From positions 1 through 9,398 of the forward strand of contig JAQUHL010000045.1 of NCBI GenBank assembly GCA_028683635.1: a DNA stretch of 9,398 nucleotides. Direction: 5' to 3'. Source of the stretch: Candidatus Cloacimonadota bacterium. GTDB taxonomy: Bacteria; Cloacimonadota; Cloacimonadia; Cloacimonadales; Cloacimonadaceae. Position 1 is the stretch's first letter; each line of letters starts with the position of its first letter. Shown here one piece after another: positions 1 through 6,340 of this stretch. The translations under genes and the position numbers were made by a program. The notes under the pieces are model-generated. The model was not told where the DNA came from. It worked only from the letters and a program-made list of their open reading frames with translations, and did not search any database.

Positions 1-275
1 CCCAGGTAATCAAATTGGAATACCACCTCTTGGGGCCCGTAAGATATCAGCCTGGCAAGCTCTATCCTGTGGTAGGAACGGATATCCTTTCCGCACACCC
101 ACACCGCACCCGAACCAAGTTTCACAAAGCCCAGGATCGCATATAGCAGGGTGGATTTACCTGCTCCATTTGGCCCTATCAACACAGAAAAACTATCCGG
201 TTTGAGGCATAGCGAAAGATTCTGGAGCACATCCGCTTCAGAATAGCCACAACTGATATTCCTTGTTTCGATCAT
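1..275 (-). CDS. FecE/BtuD-type ABC transporter ATP-binding protein (N-terminal fragment)
   Basis: The gene starts at an ATG at 275 and runs off the left edge, so only about 91 residues are visible. The fragment opens MIETRNISCGYSEADVLQN, carries a perfect Walker A (GPNGAGKST, about residues 37-45) and reaches the Q-loop region (SYGPQE, about residues 79-84). The Walker B and signature motifs lie outside the window. The layout matches ATPases that energise FecCD/BtuC permeases importing iron-siderophore, haem or cobalamin across the inner membrane; the substrate cannot be read from this part. Purine-rich stretches (AGGGGGATCAGGG) lie upstream as a likely ribosome binding site. It is divergent from the Rrf2 regulator gene and shares its 114-bp control region. 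The binding protein and permease at 6762-8601 have no adjacent ATPase, so this could be their partner (inference). The ABC family is certain; the subfamily is likely. Confidence 0.88.
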   Translation of the reverse strand, partial: MIETRNISCGYSEADVLQNLSLCLKPDSFSVLIGPNGAGKSTLLYAILGFVKLGSGAVWVCGKDIRSYHRIELARLISYGPQEVVFQFDYL

Positions 276-326
276 GATATCAAAATCCCTGATCCCCCTT
301 TTTTGTCAATAAGGGCGAGATTTTCC

Positions 327-355
327 TTGCCAAATATTGCATACCTAATTAGTAT
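327..355 (+). promoter_or_regulatory. Sigma70-like promoter of the Rrf2-nifS-nifU operon
   Basis: TTGCCA at 327-332 matches the -35 consensus at five of six positions. It is followed after exactly 17 bp by TAGTAT at 350-355, which matches the -10 consensus at four of six. Transcription would begin near 362, leaving a leader of about 28 nt before the GTG start at 390. The -10 lies inside the near-palindrome at 340-356. No experimental data; called from spacing and sequence only. Confidence 0.55.
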
Positions 356-356
356 G
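340..356. promoter_or_regulatory. Candidate Rrf2-family operator (near-palindrome over the -10)
   Basis: CATACCTAATTAGTATG has CATAC and GTATG arms around the self-complementary core TAATTA, with one extra C at 345 breaking perfect symmetry. Rrf2 regulators bind as dimers to AT-rich palindromes of roughly this size, and the site covers the -10 of the regulator's own promoter, which suggests negative autoregulation. It also lies about 65 bp from the start of the divergent ABC ATPase gene and could affect that gene too. The match to any specific Rrf2 motif (IscR, NsrR, CymR) was not established. Confidence 0.5.
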
Positions 357-389
357 TTATCAGAAAAATCTAAGCAAGGAGAACTCATT

Positions 390-809
390 GTGGCAGTTAA
401 CACAAGAACTGAATATACGCTTCGGGCTCTACTCACAATCATGGAGAAGGCAGGAGATCCGATCTCTGCGGCAGAGATCTGCAAGATAGAGTCACTGCCC
501 AAAAAATACATAGAACACCTGCTTGCCGGTTTGAAAAATGCTGAGGTTGTGCACAGCCTTCCCGGCTCTAAAGGAGGTTACATATTGGCCAAAGAAGCTT
601 CCCGGATCAACCTGTTTGACATCATGAAAGCCGTGGAAGATGTGGCTTGGGAACTTAGTTGCACCCAAAGAGGAGATAAATACTGCCGCAAGGGTGAATG
701 CGGATTGGATATATTCTGGAACGATCTTACCGGTGAATTGCACCAGGTGCTCAAGCATTACACTCTCGACAAAATCTATGCTATCCGTCAGAAAAGGAGT
801 GCCCAATGA
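390..809 (+). CDS. Rrf2/IscR-family Fe-S-sensing transcriptional regulator
   Basis: A 139-aa protein of typical Rrf2 length. The start is taken as GTG at 390 because AAGGAG at 376-381 sits 8 nt upstream, and translation then opens MAVNTRTEYTLRALL, aligning with the usual Rrf2 N-terminus. A longer reading from TTG at 303 would cross the promoter. The winged helix-turn-helix covers roughly residues 1-65 (SLPKKYIEHLLAGLKNAEVV, then GSKGGY in the wing), followed by the dimerisation helix. Cys91, Cys99 and Cys104 form a CX7CX4C set where IscR and NsrR bind their cluster, so an Fe-S or redox-sensing role is likely. The stop overlaps the next start (ATGA, 806-809), coupling it to the desulfurase gene, the usual isc arrangement. 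By family it would control this Fe-S operon. Family certain; the specific name iscR is not proven. Confidence 0.93.
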   Translation: MAVNTRTEYTLRALLTIMEKAGDPISAAEICKIESLPKKYIEHLLAGLKNAEVVHSLPGSKGGYILAKEASRINLFDIMKAVEDVAWELSCTQRGDKYCRKGECGLDIFWNDLTGELHQVLKHYTLDKIYAIRQKRSAQ

Positions 810-1981
810 ACAGAATATATATGGACAACTGCGTAACCAGCCAGCCGGCCCCGGAAGTATTGAAGGCGATGAAACCATATCTGGAAGAGAAGTTCTGGTT
901 TCCTGGGTCCTTTATCTCCACCGGTGAAGCGATCAATTCCGCCCTGGAAGGTTTCAGGAAAACAATTGCCCTGCCCCTCAATGCCAAAGCCAACGAAATA
1001 CATTTCACATCAGGAGGCACCCTGGCCAATAATCTGGCTATCAAAGGCCTTGCCACTGCACATTCGGACCAAGGAAATCACATCATCTGTTCGGTGGTCG
1101 ATTATCCTGATCTACTCACCAATGCAGCTTTTCTGGAAAACAGCGGTTTTGAAGTTACCTATATAAATGCCGATAGCGAAGGTTTTATAGATCTGGCAGA
1201 GCTCGAAGCTGCCATCAGACCGGAAACCATCCTGTTTATGACGACGATCGTGAATCATGTTCTGGGTACCATTCAACCCATGGACAGGATCAAGGCAATC
1301 CTGGACAATGCTGATCACAAAATCTATTATCATGCCGATGCAGGACAGGCTTTTGGCAAGATTCCTCTCGACGTGAGCATCCTGGGTGTGGATACCATGG
1401 CGATTTCTGCTCATAAGATCCATGCTCCTCAGGGGATTGGAGCGCTATATGTAAAGAGTGGCACCAAACTCGGGCAGATAATTCATGGCGTGAGAAGGAT
1501 CGATGATCTGCAACCCGGGGGTTTGAACATCGCCCTGATTGCAGGATTTGCCAGGGCCGTGGACCTAACCTTTGAAGACTTTGCATCTACCCAGACCCAG
1601 TTAAGAGAGCTTTCGGATTACCTTTTAGCACAGATCGAGGCTACCATACCTCAGGTGGAGCTAAACGGCCCCAGAGGAAAGAACCGGGCACCTCACAACA
1701 TCAATACCTCAATCGATTTTATCGAAGGCGAAGCCATAACCATGATGCTCGATCTCAAAGGAATAACCGTGGCCACAGGATCTGCTTGTGCTTCCCAGGG
1801 GCTCAAACCGAATTATATCCTGATGGCAGTTGGTAAGAATCACATCCAATCCCATGGCTCGATGAAATTTACTCTCAGCCGATATAATTCCAAATCTGAG
1901 ATCGATTATCTGGTCAGCCAACTCTCGGAAATCAGCACCGAGCTAAGAAAAAGAAGCCCCTTATTCAATGCCAAAAAGTGA
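806..1981 (+). CDS. NifS/IscS-like cysteine desulfurase (class V aminotransferase fold), diverged
   Basis: A 391-aa cytosolic PLP enzyme expected to move sulfur from L-cysteine to a persulfide on its active-site Cys for the adjacent scaffold. ATG at 806 has AAGGAG at 794-799. Visible hallmarks: FTSGGT (68-72) and NNLAIKG, HADAGQAFGK with Asp178 and Gln181, the PLP lysine Lys204 in SAHKIHAPQGIGALYV, and the catalytic Cys328 in ATGSACASQG with the short group I-type loop. Several usually conserved positions differ: DNAATT is DNCVTS; the PLP-stacking His (His104 in E. coli IscS) is Tyr100; the VNNE segment is VNHV; and the GGxxERGxRSGT segment reads HGVRRIDDLQPGGL. The C-terminal tail that IscS uses to bind IscU is short. 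Neighbours (Rrf2 upstream, IscU-type scaffold 14 nt downstream) support Fe-S cluster assembly. It could have altered activity or substrate. Confidence 0.9.
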   Translation: MNRIYMDNCVTSQPAPEVLKAMKPYLEEKFWFPGSFISTGEAINSALEGFRKTIALPLNAKANEIHFTSGGTLANNLAIKGLATAHSDQGNHIICSVVDYPDLLTNAAFLENSGFEVTYINADSEGFIDLAELEAAIRPETILFMTTIVNHVLGTIQPMDRIKAILDNADHKIYYHADAGQAFGKIPLDVSILGVDTMAISAHKIHAPQGIGALYVKSGTKLGQIIHGVRRIDDLQPGGLNIALIAGFARAVDLTFEDFASTQTQLRELSDYLLAQIEATIPQVELNGPRGKNRAPHNINTSIDFIEGEAITMMLDLKGITVATGSACASQGLKPNYILMAVGKNHIQSHGSMKFTLSRYNSKSEIDYLVSQLSEISTELRKRSPLFNAKK

Positions 1982-1995
1982 CTTAGGAGATATAC

Positions 1996-2619
1996 ATGCA
2001 ATACTCACAGAAAGTTTTAGACCATTTCATGCATCCCAAAAACGTAGGGAAGATGGAAAATCCGGATGCAACTGCCACCGAGGGAAGTCCCGCCTGTGGT
2101 GACCAGGTAACAGTTTATCTGAAGGTGGATGAAAGCTCGCACAAGATTGAAGATATCAGTTTCCTTTCCTATGGCTGCGCTTCCAATATTGCCACCGCTT
2201 CGATAATTACCGAGCTTGCCAAGGGCAAAACCCTGGATGAAGCAAAACAGATCACCTGGCGTGATGCCATGGAAGCACTGGACGGTTTGCCACCTGTCAA
2301 AGTACACTGCTCGGTGCTCGCTGCCGATACTCTGCAGACTGCCATCTCCAATTATGAGATCGCCCACGGCCTGAAAGAAATCCCCAATTTTGGCAAAGAA
2401 ACCATCATCGAAGAGCTCAGGAAGATCATTTACCCCCAAGTTGGCGAGGATATAATCTCCCTCAAAATGGTAAAGTATGTTGGATTCACAGATGGCAAAG
2501 TATTGATCGATCTCAATATCCCATCCTTCGATACTTGGCGGGAGAACGTCGCCGAAGAGATCAGGGAACACCTTGAAAAGTATTCGGAAGTCAAGGATAT
2601 ACAGATCAATTTTCCCTGA
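1996..2619 (+). CDS. NifU/IscU-type Fe-S scaffold fused to an FSCA (DUF59/NifU-C-like) domain
   Basis: A 207-aa protein with a strong AGGAG (1985-1989) 6 nt before its ATG. Residues 1-127 are a complete IscU domain: YSQKVLDHFMHPKNVG at the start, scaffold cysteines Cys34 (PACGD, with Asp36), Cys61 (SYGCAS) and Cys105 (VKVHCS), and the LPPVK chaperone-recognition motif at 98-102. It would assemble clusters from sulfur supplied by the upstream desulfurase. Residues about 135-207 form a second small alpha/beta domain (IYPQVGEDIISLKMVKYVGF, then DGKVLIDLNIP) that resembles the DUF59/MIP18 domain of SufT and Mrp more than the NifU C-terminal domain; both belong to the FSCA fold. The Cys usual in those domains is absent (IPSFDTWREN). 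There is no central ferredoxin-like domain as in classical NifU. Last gene of the three-gene unit; 69 nt follow before the next start. Confidence 0.92.
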   Translation: MQYSQKVLDHFMHPKNVGKMENPDATATEGSPACGDQVTVYLKVDESSHKIEDISFLSYGCASNIATASIITELAKGKTLDEAKQITWRDAMEALDGLPPVKVHCSVLAADTLQTAISNYEIAHGLKEIPNFGKETIIEELRKIIYPQVGEDIISLKMVKYVGFTDGKVLIDLNIPSFDTWRENVAEEIREHLEKYSEVKDIQINFP

Positions 2620-2650
2620 TTCACTCCAAAAAACAGTTGACTCGTTCAGG

Positions 2651-2669
2651 GAACCAGAAATGTTGGTTC
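2651..2669. repeat. Small inverted repeat in the nifU-MORN gap
   Basis: GAACCA (2651-2656) and TGGTTC (2664-2669) can pair around a 7-nt loop in the 69-nt gap. No T-run follows, so it is not an ordinary intrinsic terminator. A TTGACT at 2637-2642 resembles a -35 box, but no good -10 sits at the right distance. It could be an RNA hairpin in a read-through transcript or chance. Confidence 0.3.
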
Positions 2670-2688
2670 ATAGAGAGTGTGAATACTT

Positions 2689-3189
2689 ATGAATAGAGAT
2701 TATCTTTGGATTTCACTACTCGCCATTTTCATTTTCACTTTGCTATCCACAAGTTCCCCCCTCAGTGCGCAAAGTGAATATGAAGATTACGAGTTTCTAA
2801 AGCGTTATACCTTGCCGGACACAGCCATAGCTTTTTCAGCGCTGGTTCAGCAGGAAGGAGAGGTATACAGGGATTCTGAGCTTTTCAGCGGTTTAGCCTA
2901 TGAATTATATCCCCAGGGAAAGCTCTACCGGGTACTCAGTTACAGGCAGGGAATCCAATCCGGACCAATGCTTTTCTGGTATCCGGACGGAAATCCTCAG
3001 ATGAGTGCCAACTATCGAAACGGCGCTCCCCACGGACGCTTTTTGGGTTGGTACAACAACGGCAGCGTTATCTACAACCTTGTATTAAACCAGGGACGTT
3101 GGGGGGCAGATACGCTTTCTGATAGTGACATGGACAGGCTGCAAACTGAGGATGAAATAACTGAAAGAGAAGGTACTGATAATGACTAA
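2689..3189 (+). CDS. Exported MORN-repeat (YwqK-like) protein
   Basis: A 166-aa protein with an N-terminal hydrophobic segment (WISLLAIFIFTLLS, residues 7-20) and a likely signal peptidase I site after LSA at 25-27, so it is probably secreted or periplasmic; there is no lipobox Cys. Residues about 60-138 hold roughly three MORN-variant units of the YwqK type, with repeated aromatic-Gly patterns such as GPMLFWYPDGNPQ, GRFLGWYNNGS and YRNGAPHG. The tail (140-166) is acidic. Databases often label such proteins YwqK family antitoxin, but nothing here indicates a toxin-antitoxin pair. The ribosome binding site is weak (GAGAG at 2673-2677). The stop overlaps the panB start by 8 nt, so the two are translationally coupled. 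Function unknown; MORN repeats commonly mediate binding to proteins or membranes. Confidence 0.82.
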   Translation: MNRDYLWISLLAIFIFTLLSTSSPLSAQSEYEDYEFLKRYTLPDTAIAFSALVQQEGEVYRDSELFSGLAYELYPQGKLYRVLSYRQGIQSGPMLFWYPDGNPQMSANYRNGAPHGRFLGWYNNGSVIYNLVLNQGRWGADTLSDSDMDRLQTEDEITEREGTDND

Positions 3190-4009
3190 GAAGAAACAGC
3201 AGGTAAACCTGATGAGCTTTCAAGCCATGAAAGAGCGTAACGAAAAGATCAGCATGGTAACTGCATACGACTATTCGATGGCTCGCTGTGTGAGCCTGTC
3301 TGGAATGGATGTGATTCTGGTGGGTGACAGCCTGGGCATGGTCGTTCTCGGTTATGAAAACACTCTAATGGTAACTTTGGATGATATGATCTGCCACGCT
3401 TCTGCAGTACGCAGGGGCAGCCCCGAGGCCTTCATTATTGTCGATCTCCCCTATATGACTTATCATCTTGGCGAGCTTGCCACCAAACAAAACGCCTCAA
3501 GAGTCATCATTGAAACCGGTGCCAATGCAGTGAAGCTGGAGGGCGGTTCTCCAGGCAGAATTGATGCCATCAAGGCCATAATCGATATCGAAATCCCCGT
3601 CTGTGCCCATCTGGGGCTTACTCCCCAGTCAGTAAACAAATTTGGCGGCTACAAAGTTCAGGGTAAATCGGATGCCGATTATGAGAAGATCTTATCCCAG
3701 GCTATCGAAATCGAAAAAGCTGGTGCCTTCATGCTGGTCCTGGAAGGAATACCCGAGCTGCTGGGCAAGGAAATATCCCAAACCCTGAAGATCCCGACCA
3801 TTGGGATCGGAGCAGGTCGCTATTGCGACGGGCAGGTGCTGGTCTATCACGACTTGTTGGGATACAGCCCGGCACAGTTCAAATTTGTAAAACGTTATGC
3901 TGATCTCGAAGGCGCAGTGGTCGATGCTTTGAGCAACTTCAATCAGGAAATCAAAAAGGGAGTTTTCCCCGCCAGCGAACATGTATATTACCCCATTCAA
4001 GATAAATAA
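3182..4009 (+). CDS. panB: 3-methyl-2-oxobutanoate hydroxymethyltransferase
   Basis: A 275-aa cytosolic enzyme, close to the family length, catalysing the first committed step of pantothenate and CoA synthesis: a hydroxymethyl group from 5,10-methylenetetrahydrofolate is added to alpha-ketoisovalerate to give ketopantoate. Landmark motifs are intact: MVTAYDYSMA (25-34), VGDSLGMVVLG with Mg ligand Asp49, VDLPYMTYH with Asp88, AVKLEGG with Lys118 and Glu120, CAHLGLTPQSV around His143, the catalytic Glu188 in LEGIPELL, and TIGIGAGRYCDGQVLV. These correspond to Asp45, Asp84, Lys112, Glu114 and Glu181 of the E. coli enzyme. The start has AGAAGG (3168-3173) 8 nt upstream inside the overlapping MORN gene. 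No panC or panD is visible nearby, so the rest of the pathway lies elsewhere. Confidence 0.97.
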   Translation: MTKKKQQVNLMSFQAMKERNEKISMVTAYDYSMARCVSLSGMDVILVGDSLGMVVLGYENTLMVTLDDMICHASAVRRGSPEAFIIVDLPYMTYHLGELATKQNASRVIIETGANAVKLEGGSPGRIDAIKAIIDIEIPVCAHLGLTPQSVNKFGGYKVQGKSDADYEKILSQAIEIEKAGAFMLVLEGIPELLGKEISQTLKIPTIGIGAGRYCDGQVLVYHDLLGYSPAQFKFVKRYADLEGAVVDALSNFNQEIKKGVFPASEHVYYPIQDK

Positions 4010-4030
4010 GGTTTTTAAGGAAACAACAAA

Positions 4031-4654
4031 ATGAGCGATCTATATCCCACTTCAGAAACAATGAGCCCGGATGAAAAATTCACTGCCGTCCGCAATTTGA
4101 AACAAAAACTCGAAGAAAACTTCGTGGCCCTCGGACAGCTTCTCTCCGATATCCGGCGCACCAAACTCTTCCGTTTCAAGGGTTATGACAACTTTCGGGA
4201 TTTCATCGAGGCAGAATATAATATCAACGGCAGCCTTGCCAACAAACTTTCTGCCACCTTCGAGCTGTTTATCGAAGAAATGGATGAAGATGAAAACAGG
4301 ATCAAGGAAATCGGTTTCGACCGGCTCCAGATGATCAGACCCCTGGTGAAAAAAGCAGATTGGGAAACCCGGGATAAGTGGATCGAAGTGGCGGAGTCTA
4401 CCCCCACAAACGATCTCAGGGAACAGATCAAAGAGATCAGGAAACAGGAAAAAACCCAGGATAAAGATCTGAAACAAGTATATATAGAACAATATATGGA
4501 GAAAATGCTTGCATGGTTTAATTGCTCGTCAAAAGAACTCAATTTTAAGCTCGCCCTGTTTTTTCAGGATGCTGATCTTGACCACGTAAAGAAAGTTATC
4601 AAAGAACGCCAGCGCTTATTTGAGATGCAGCTGCCAAACTCCAAGGAGGATTAA
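4031..4654 (+). CDS. Uncharacterised 207-aa helical protein linked to the PorX-like gene
   Basis: Not recognised as a named family. ATG at 4031 has AAGGAA (4017-4022) 8 nt upstream. The protein is soluble, highly charged and probably all-helical, with no signal peptide. Residues about 22-80 (LGQLLSDIRRTKLFRFKGYD, then NFRDFIEAEYNINGSLANKL) and 95-135 (IGFDRLQMIRPLVKK, then a segment ending STPTNDLREQIKEIRKQ) follow a pattern seen in phage and ParB-associated accessory proteins: a short helical repeat, a GYxxFxxF-type segment, a helix-turn-helix-like stretch, and a terminal T-x-x-LR segment. That likeness is from memory and weak. The C-terminal third (150-207) is helical with one Cys. Only 2 nt separate its stop from the PorX-like start, whose ribosome binding site lies in its last codons, so the two proteins are made together and may act together in regulation. 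Confidence 0.85.
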   Translation: MSDLYPTSETMSPDEKFTAVRNLKQKLEENFVALGQLLSDIRRTKLFRFKGYDNFRDFIEAEYNINGSLANKLSATFELFIEEMDEDENRIKEIGFDRLQMIRPLVKKADWETRDKWIEVAESTPTNDLREQIKEIRKQEKTQDKDLKQVYIEQYMEKMLAWFNCSSKELNFKLALFFQDADLDHVKKVIKERQRLFEMQLPNSKED

Positions 4655-4656
4655 TC

Positions 4657-6216
4657 ATGAAGCAGATGAGAATATTATGGGTTGACGACGAAATTGAACT
4701 CCTCAAACCCTTCGTCCTGTTCCTTGAGGAACGTAACTACTTAGTCGATACAATCAACAATGGAAACGACGCTATAGAAAAGGTCCTGGAAAATAAGTAT
4801 GACCTGGTGATCATGGACGAAATGATGCCGGGATTGGATGGCCTTACCACCCTTCAGGAGATCAAACGCATCAATTCTTCCCTGCCGATTGTGATGGTAA
4901 CCAAAAGTGAAGAGGAAGGTTTGATGGACAAAGCCATCGCCTCCCAGATCACAGATTACCTGATCAAGCCCATCAATCCCAGTCAGATTATCATGGCCAT
5001 CAAAAAAATCTTCCAGGCTGATGAAATCCGCGCCAATCAGATCGGAGAGCAATACACCCGCTTCATCGGTCAGCTCAATCAACGTCTCTTCAATGATCCG
5101 GACTGGAATGAATGGGCAAGCATCTACCGGGAAATGGCAGTTTGGGAACTCAAGATCGACGAGGTCAACGACGAAGGCCTGCGCCAGACCCATTTTTTGG
5201 AAAAACGCAATTGCAATACTGAGTTCACAAACTATGTGGAGAGGAATTACAAGAAATGGCTGGTTTCGGACGATCGTCCCAACCTCTCTTTCGATCTGAT
5301 CTCTCAATATATCGCTCCCCAATTCGAAAATGGTGTCCCCATCTATTTCATAATCGTGGATTGCATGCGTCTGGATCAGTATCTTGCCATCCAACCCTAT
5401 ATCCAGGAACTTTTTGATGAGGAACTGGAACTTTATTACTCGATCCTGCCCACTGCCACCCCCTACTCCCGAAATTCAATCTTCAGCGGACTTCTACCTG
5501 TCGACATAGCCAAGCGGTTCCCTGAATACTGGGTTACCTCGGCAGAAATGGATAACAGCCGTAACCGCAATGAACATCAACTTTTGGATGAACACGTAGC
5601 CGAACTTGGCTATAAGCTCGATCCCACCTCCAAATATGTGAAGATCTTCAATATGGAAGAGGGAAACTTTGTGCTCCGCAAGATCGAAACCTGGAACAAG
5701 GAAAACTTGATCGTCCTGGTCTATAACTTCCTCGATCTGCTTGCCCATCATCGCTCCAGGGATCAGATTCTGCAGGAAACCATCCCCCATGAAGAAGGTC
5801 TGAGAGCCTTCACCAAGCATTGGTTCCTGCATTCTTCCCTCTACGAAGCACTGAAGCTGATCGCCAAGCAGGATGCCATTTGCATCATTTCCACCGATCA
5901 TGGCTCCATCAAGGTCAACCGGGCTACCCAAGTCGTTGGCGACCGGGATACTTCCATAACCGTCCGCTACAAAGAAGGCAAGAATCTCACTGCCAATGAG
6001 CGCCACTCCGTCTTTGTGAAAAAACCTTCCGAGTATGGGCTTCCTTCCAAGAGCATTGTGGATAACTTCATTTTTGCCAAGGACGATTATTACTTCGTCT
6101 ATCCAAACTCCTATCATCAATATCAGCGTCAATACAACGGCACTTTCCAGCATGGCGGCGTCTCCATGGAAGAGATGATCCTGCCGATTTCGATCTGCCG
6201 AAGCAAGAAGCGCTGA
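4657..6216 (+). CDS. porX: PorX-like response regulator with C-terminal PglZ (alkaline-phosphatase-fold) domain
   Basis: A 519-aa protein, the size of Bacteroidota PorX. Residues 1-120 are a receiver domain with acidic pair Asp10/Asp11, phospho-acceptor Asp54 (VIMDEMMPG), Thr82 and Lys104 (LIKP). A helical linker leads to a PglZ domain from about 225. Its metal/nucleophile set looks complete by comparison: Asp235 (IIVDCMRLDQY), Thr268 (PTATPYSRN), Asp360 and His364 (FLDLLAHH), Asp414 and His415 (STDHGS) and His499 (FQHGGVSMEE). PorX with the kinase PorY controls type IX secretion genes, and its PglZ domain is a zinc phosphodiesterase acting on oligonucleotides. No kinase gene or secretion component is visible here, so that role is inferred from family. 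AAGGAGG (4643-4649) sets the start. It is the last gene before a strong terminator, with tsaE downstream. Confidence 0.93.
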   Translation: MKQMRILWVDDEIELLKPFVLFLEERNYLVDTINNGNDAIEKVLENKYDLVIMDEMMPGLDGLTTLQEIKRINSSLPIVMVTKSEEEGLMDKAIASQITDYLIKPINPSQIIMAIKKIFQADEIRANQIGEQYTRFIGQLNQRLFNDPDWNEWASIYREMAVWELKIDEVNDEGLRQTHFLEKRNCNTEFTNYVERNYKKWLVSDDRPNLSFDLISQYIAPQFENGVPIYFIIVDCMRLDQYLAIQPYIQELFDEELELYYSILPTATPYSRNSIFSGLLPVDIAKRFPEYWVTSAEMDNSRNRNEHQLLDEHVAELGYKLDPTSKYVKIFNMEEGNFVLRKIETWNKENLIVLVYNFLDLLAHHRSRDQILQETIPHEEGLRAFTKHWFLHSSLYEALKLIAKQDAICIISTDHGSIKVNRATQVVGDRDTSITVRYKEGKNLTANERHSVFVKKPSEYGLPSKSIVDNFIFAKDDYYFVYPNSYHQYQRQYNGTFQHGGVSMEEMILPISICRSKKR

Positions 6217-6225
6217 TAAAAAAGC

Positions 6226-6256
6226 TTGCTTCCCCGGGAGACATGGATAATATTAT
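6226..6256 (+). promoter_or_regulatory. Possible weak promoter upstream of tsaE
   Basis: TTGCTT at 6226-6231 is followed by overlapping AT-rich candidates: TAATAT at 6248-6253 (16-bp spacer) and TATTAT at 6251-6256 (19-bp spacer, five of six matches to the -10). A transcript from here would pass through the hairpin at 6284-6324 before tsaE. It is the only promoter-like pair in this gap, and the call is tentative. Confidence 0.25.
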
Positions 6257-6283
6257 AGATAGGACTGTAAAACATAAACACAG

Positions 6284-6324
6284 TGTCCCAAAAGTCGGAT
6301 TCCGGGTTTTGGGACATATTTTTT
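6284..6324 (+). terminator. Strong intrinsic terminator after the porX-like gene
   Basis: TGTCCCAAAA (6284-6293) pairs perfectly with TTTTGGGACA (6307-6316). Inside it CGGA (6296-6299) and TCCG (6301-6304) pair again, with a GT/GG mismatch pair between the two stems. A T-run follows at 6319-6324. It ends the upstream operon, 69 nt after the stop. The T-run finishes only about 16 nt before the tsaE start, so tsaE must rely on read-through, an attenuated leader or a start very near the hairpin. The element could also be a dispersed repeat copied elsewhere in the genome. Confidence 0.75.
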
Positions 6325-6340
6325 ATCCAGGAACATGCAA

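Noticed and set aside
303..389. An N-terminal extension of the Rrf2 regulator from TTG at 303.
   Set aside because: It would cover the promoter and operator, has no ribosome binding site, and makes the protein longer than the family; GTG at 390 has AAGGAG 8 nt upstream.
2017..2571. Long open frames on the strand opposite the scaffold, PanB, helical-protein and PorX-like genes.
   Set aside because: They are antisense to genes with clear motifs, lack ribosome binding sites and show no recognisable domains; they follow from codon bias of the real genes.
2689..3189. A toxin-antitoxin locus based on the YwqK label.
   Set aside because: No partner toxin-like gene is adjacent and the protein has a signal peptide; the label is an annotation habit, not evidence.
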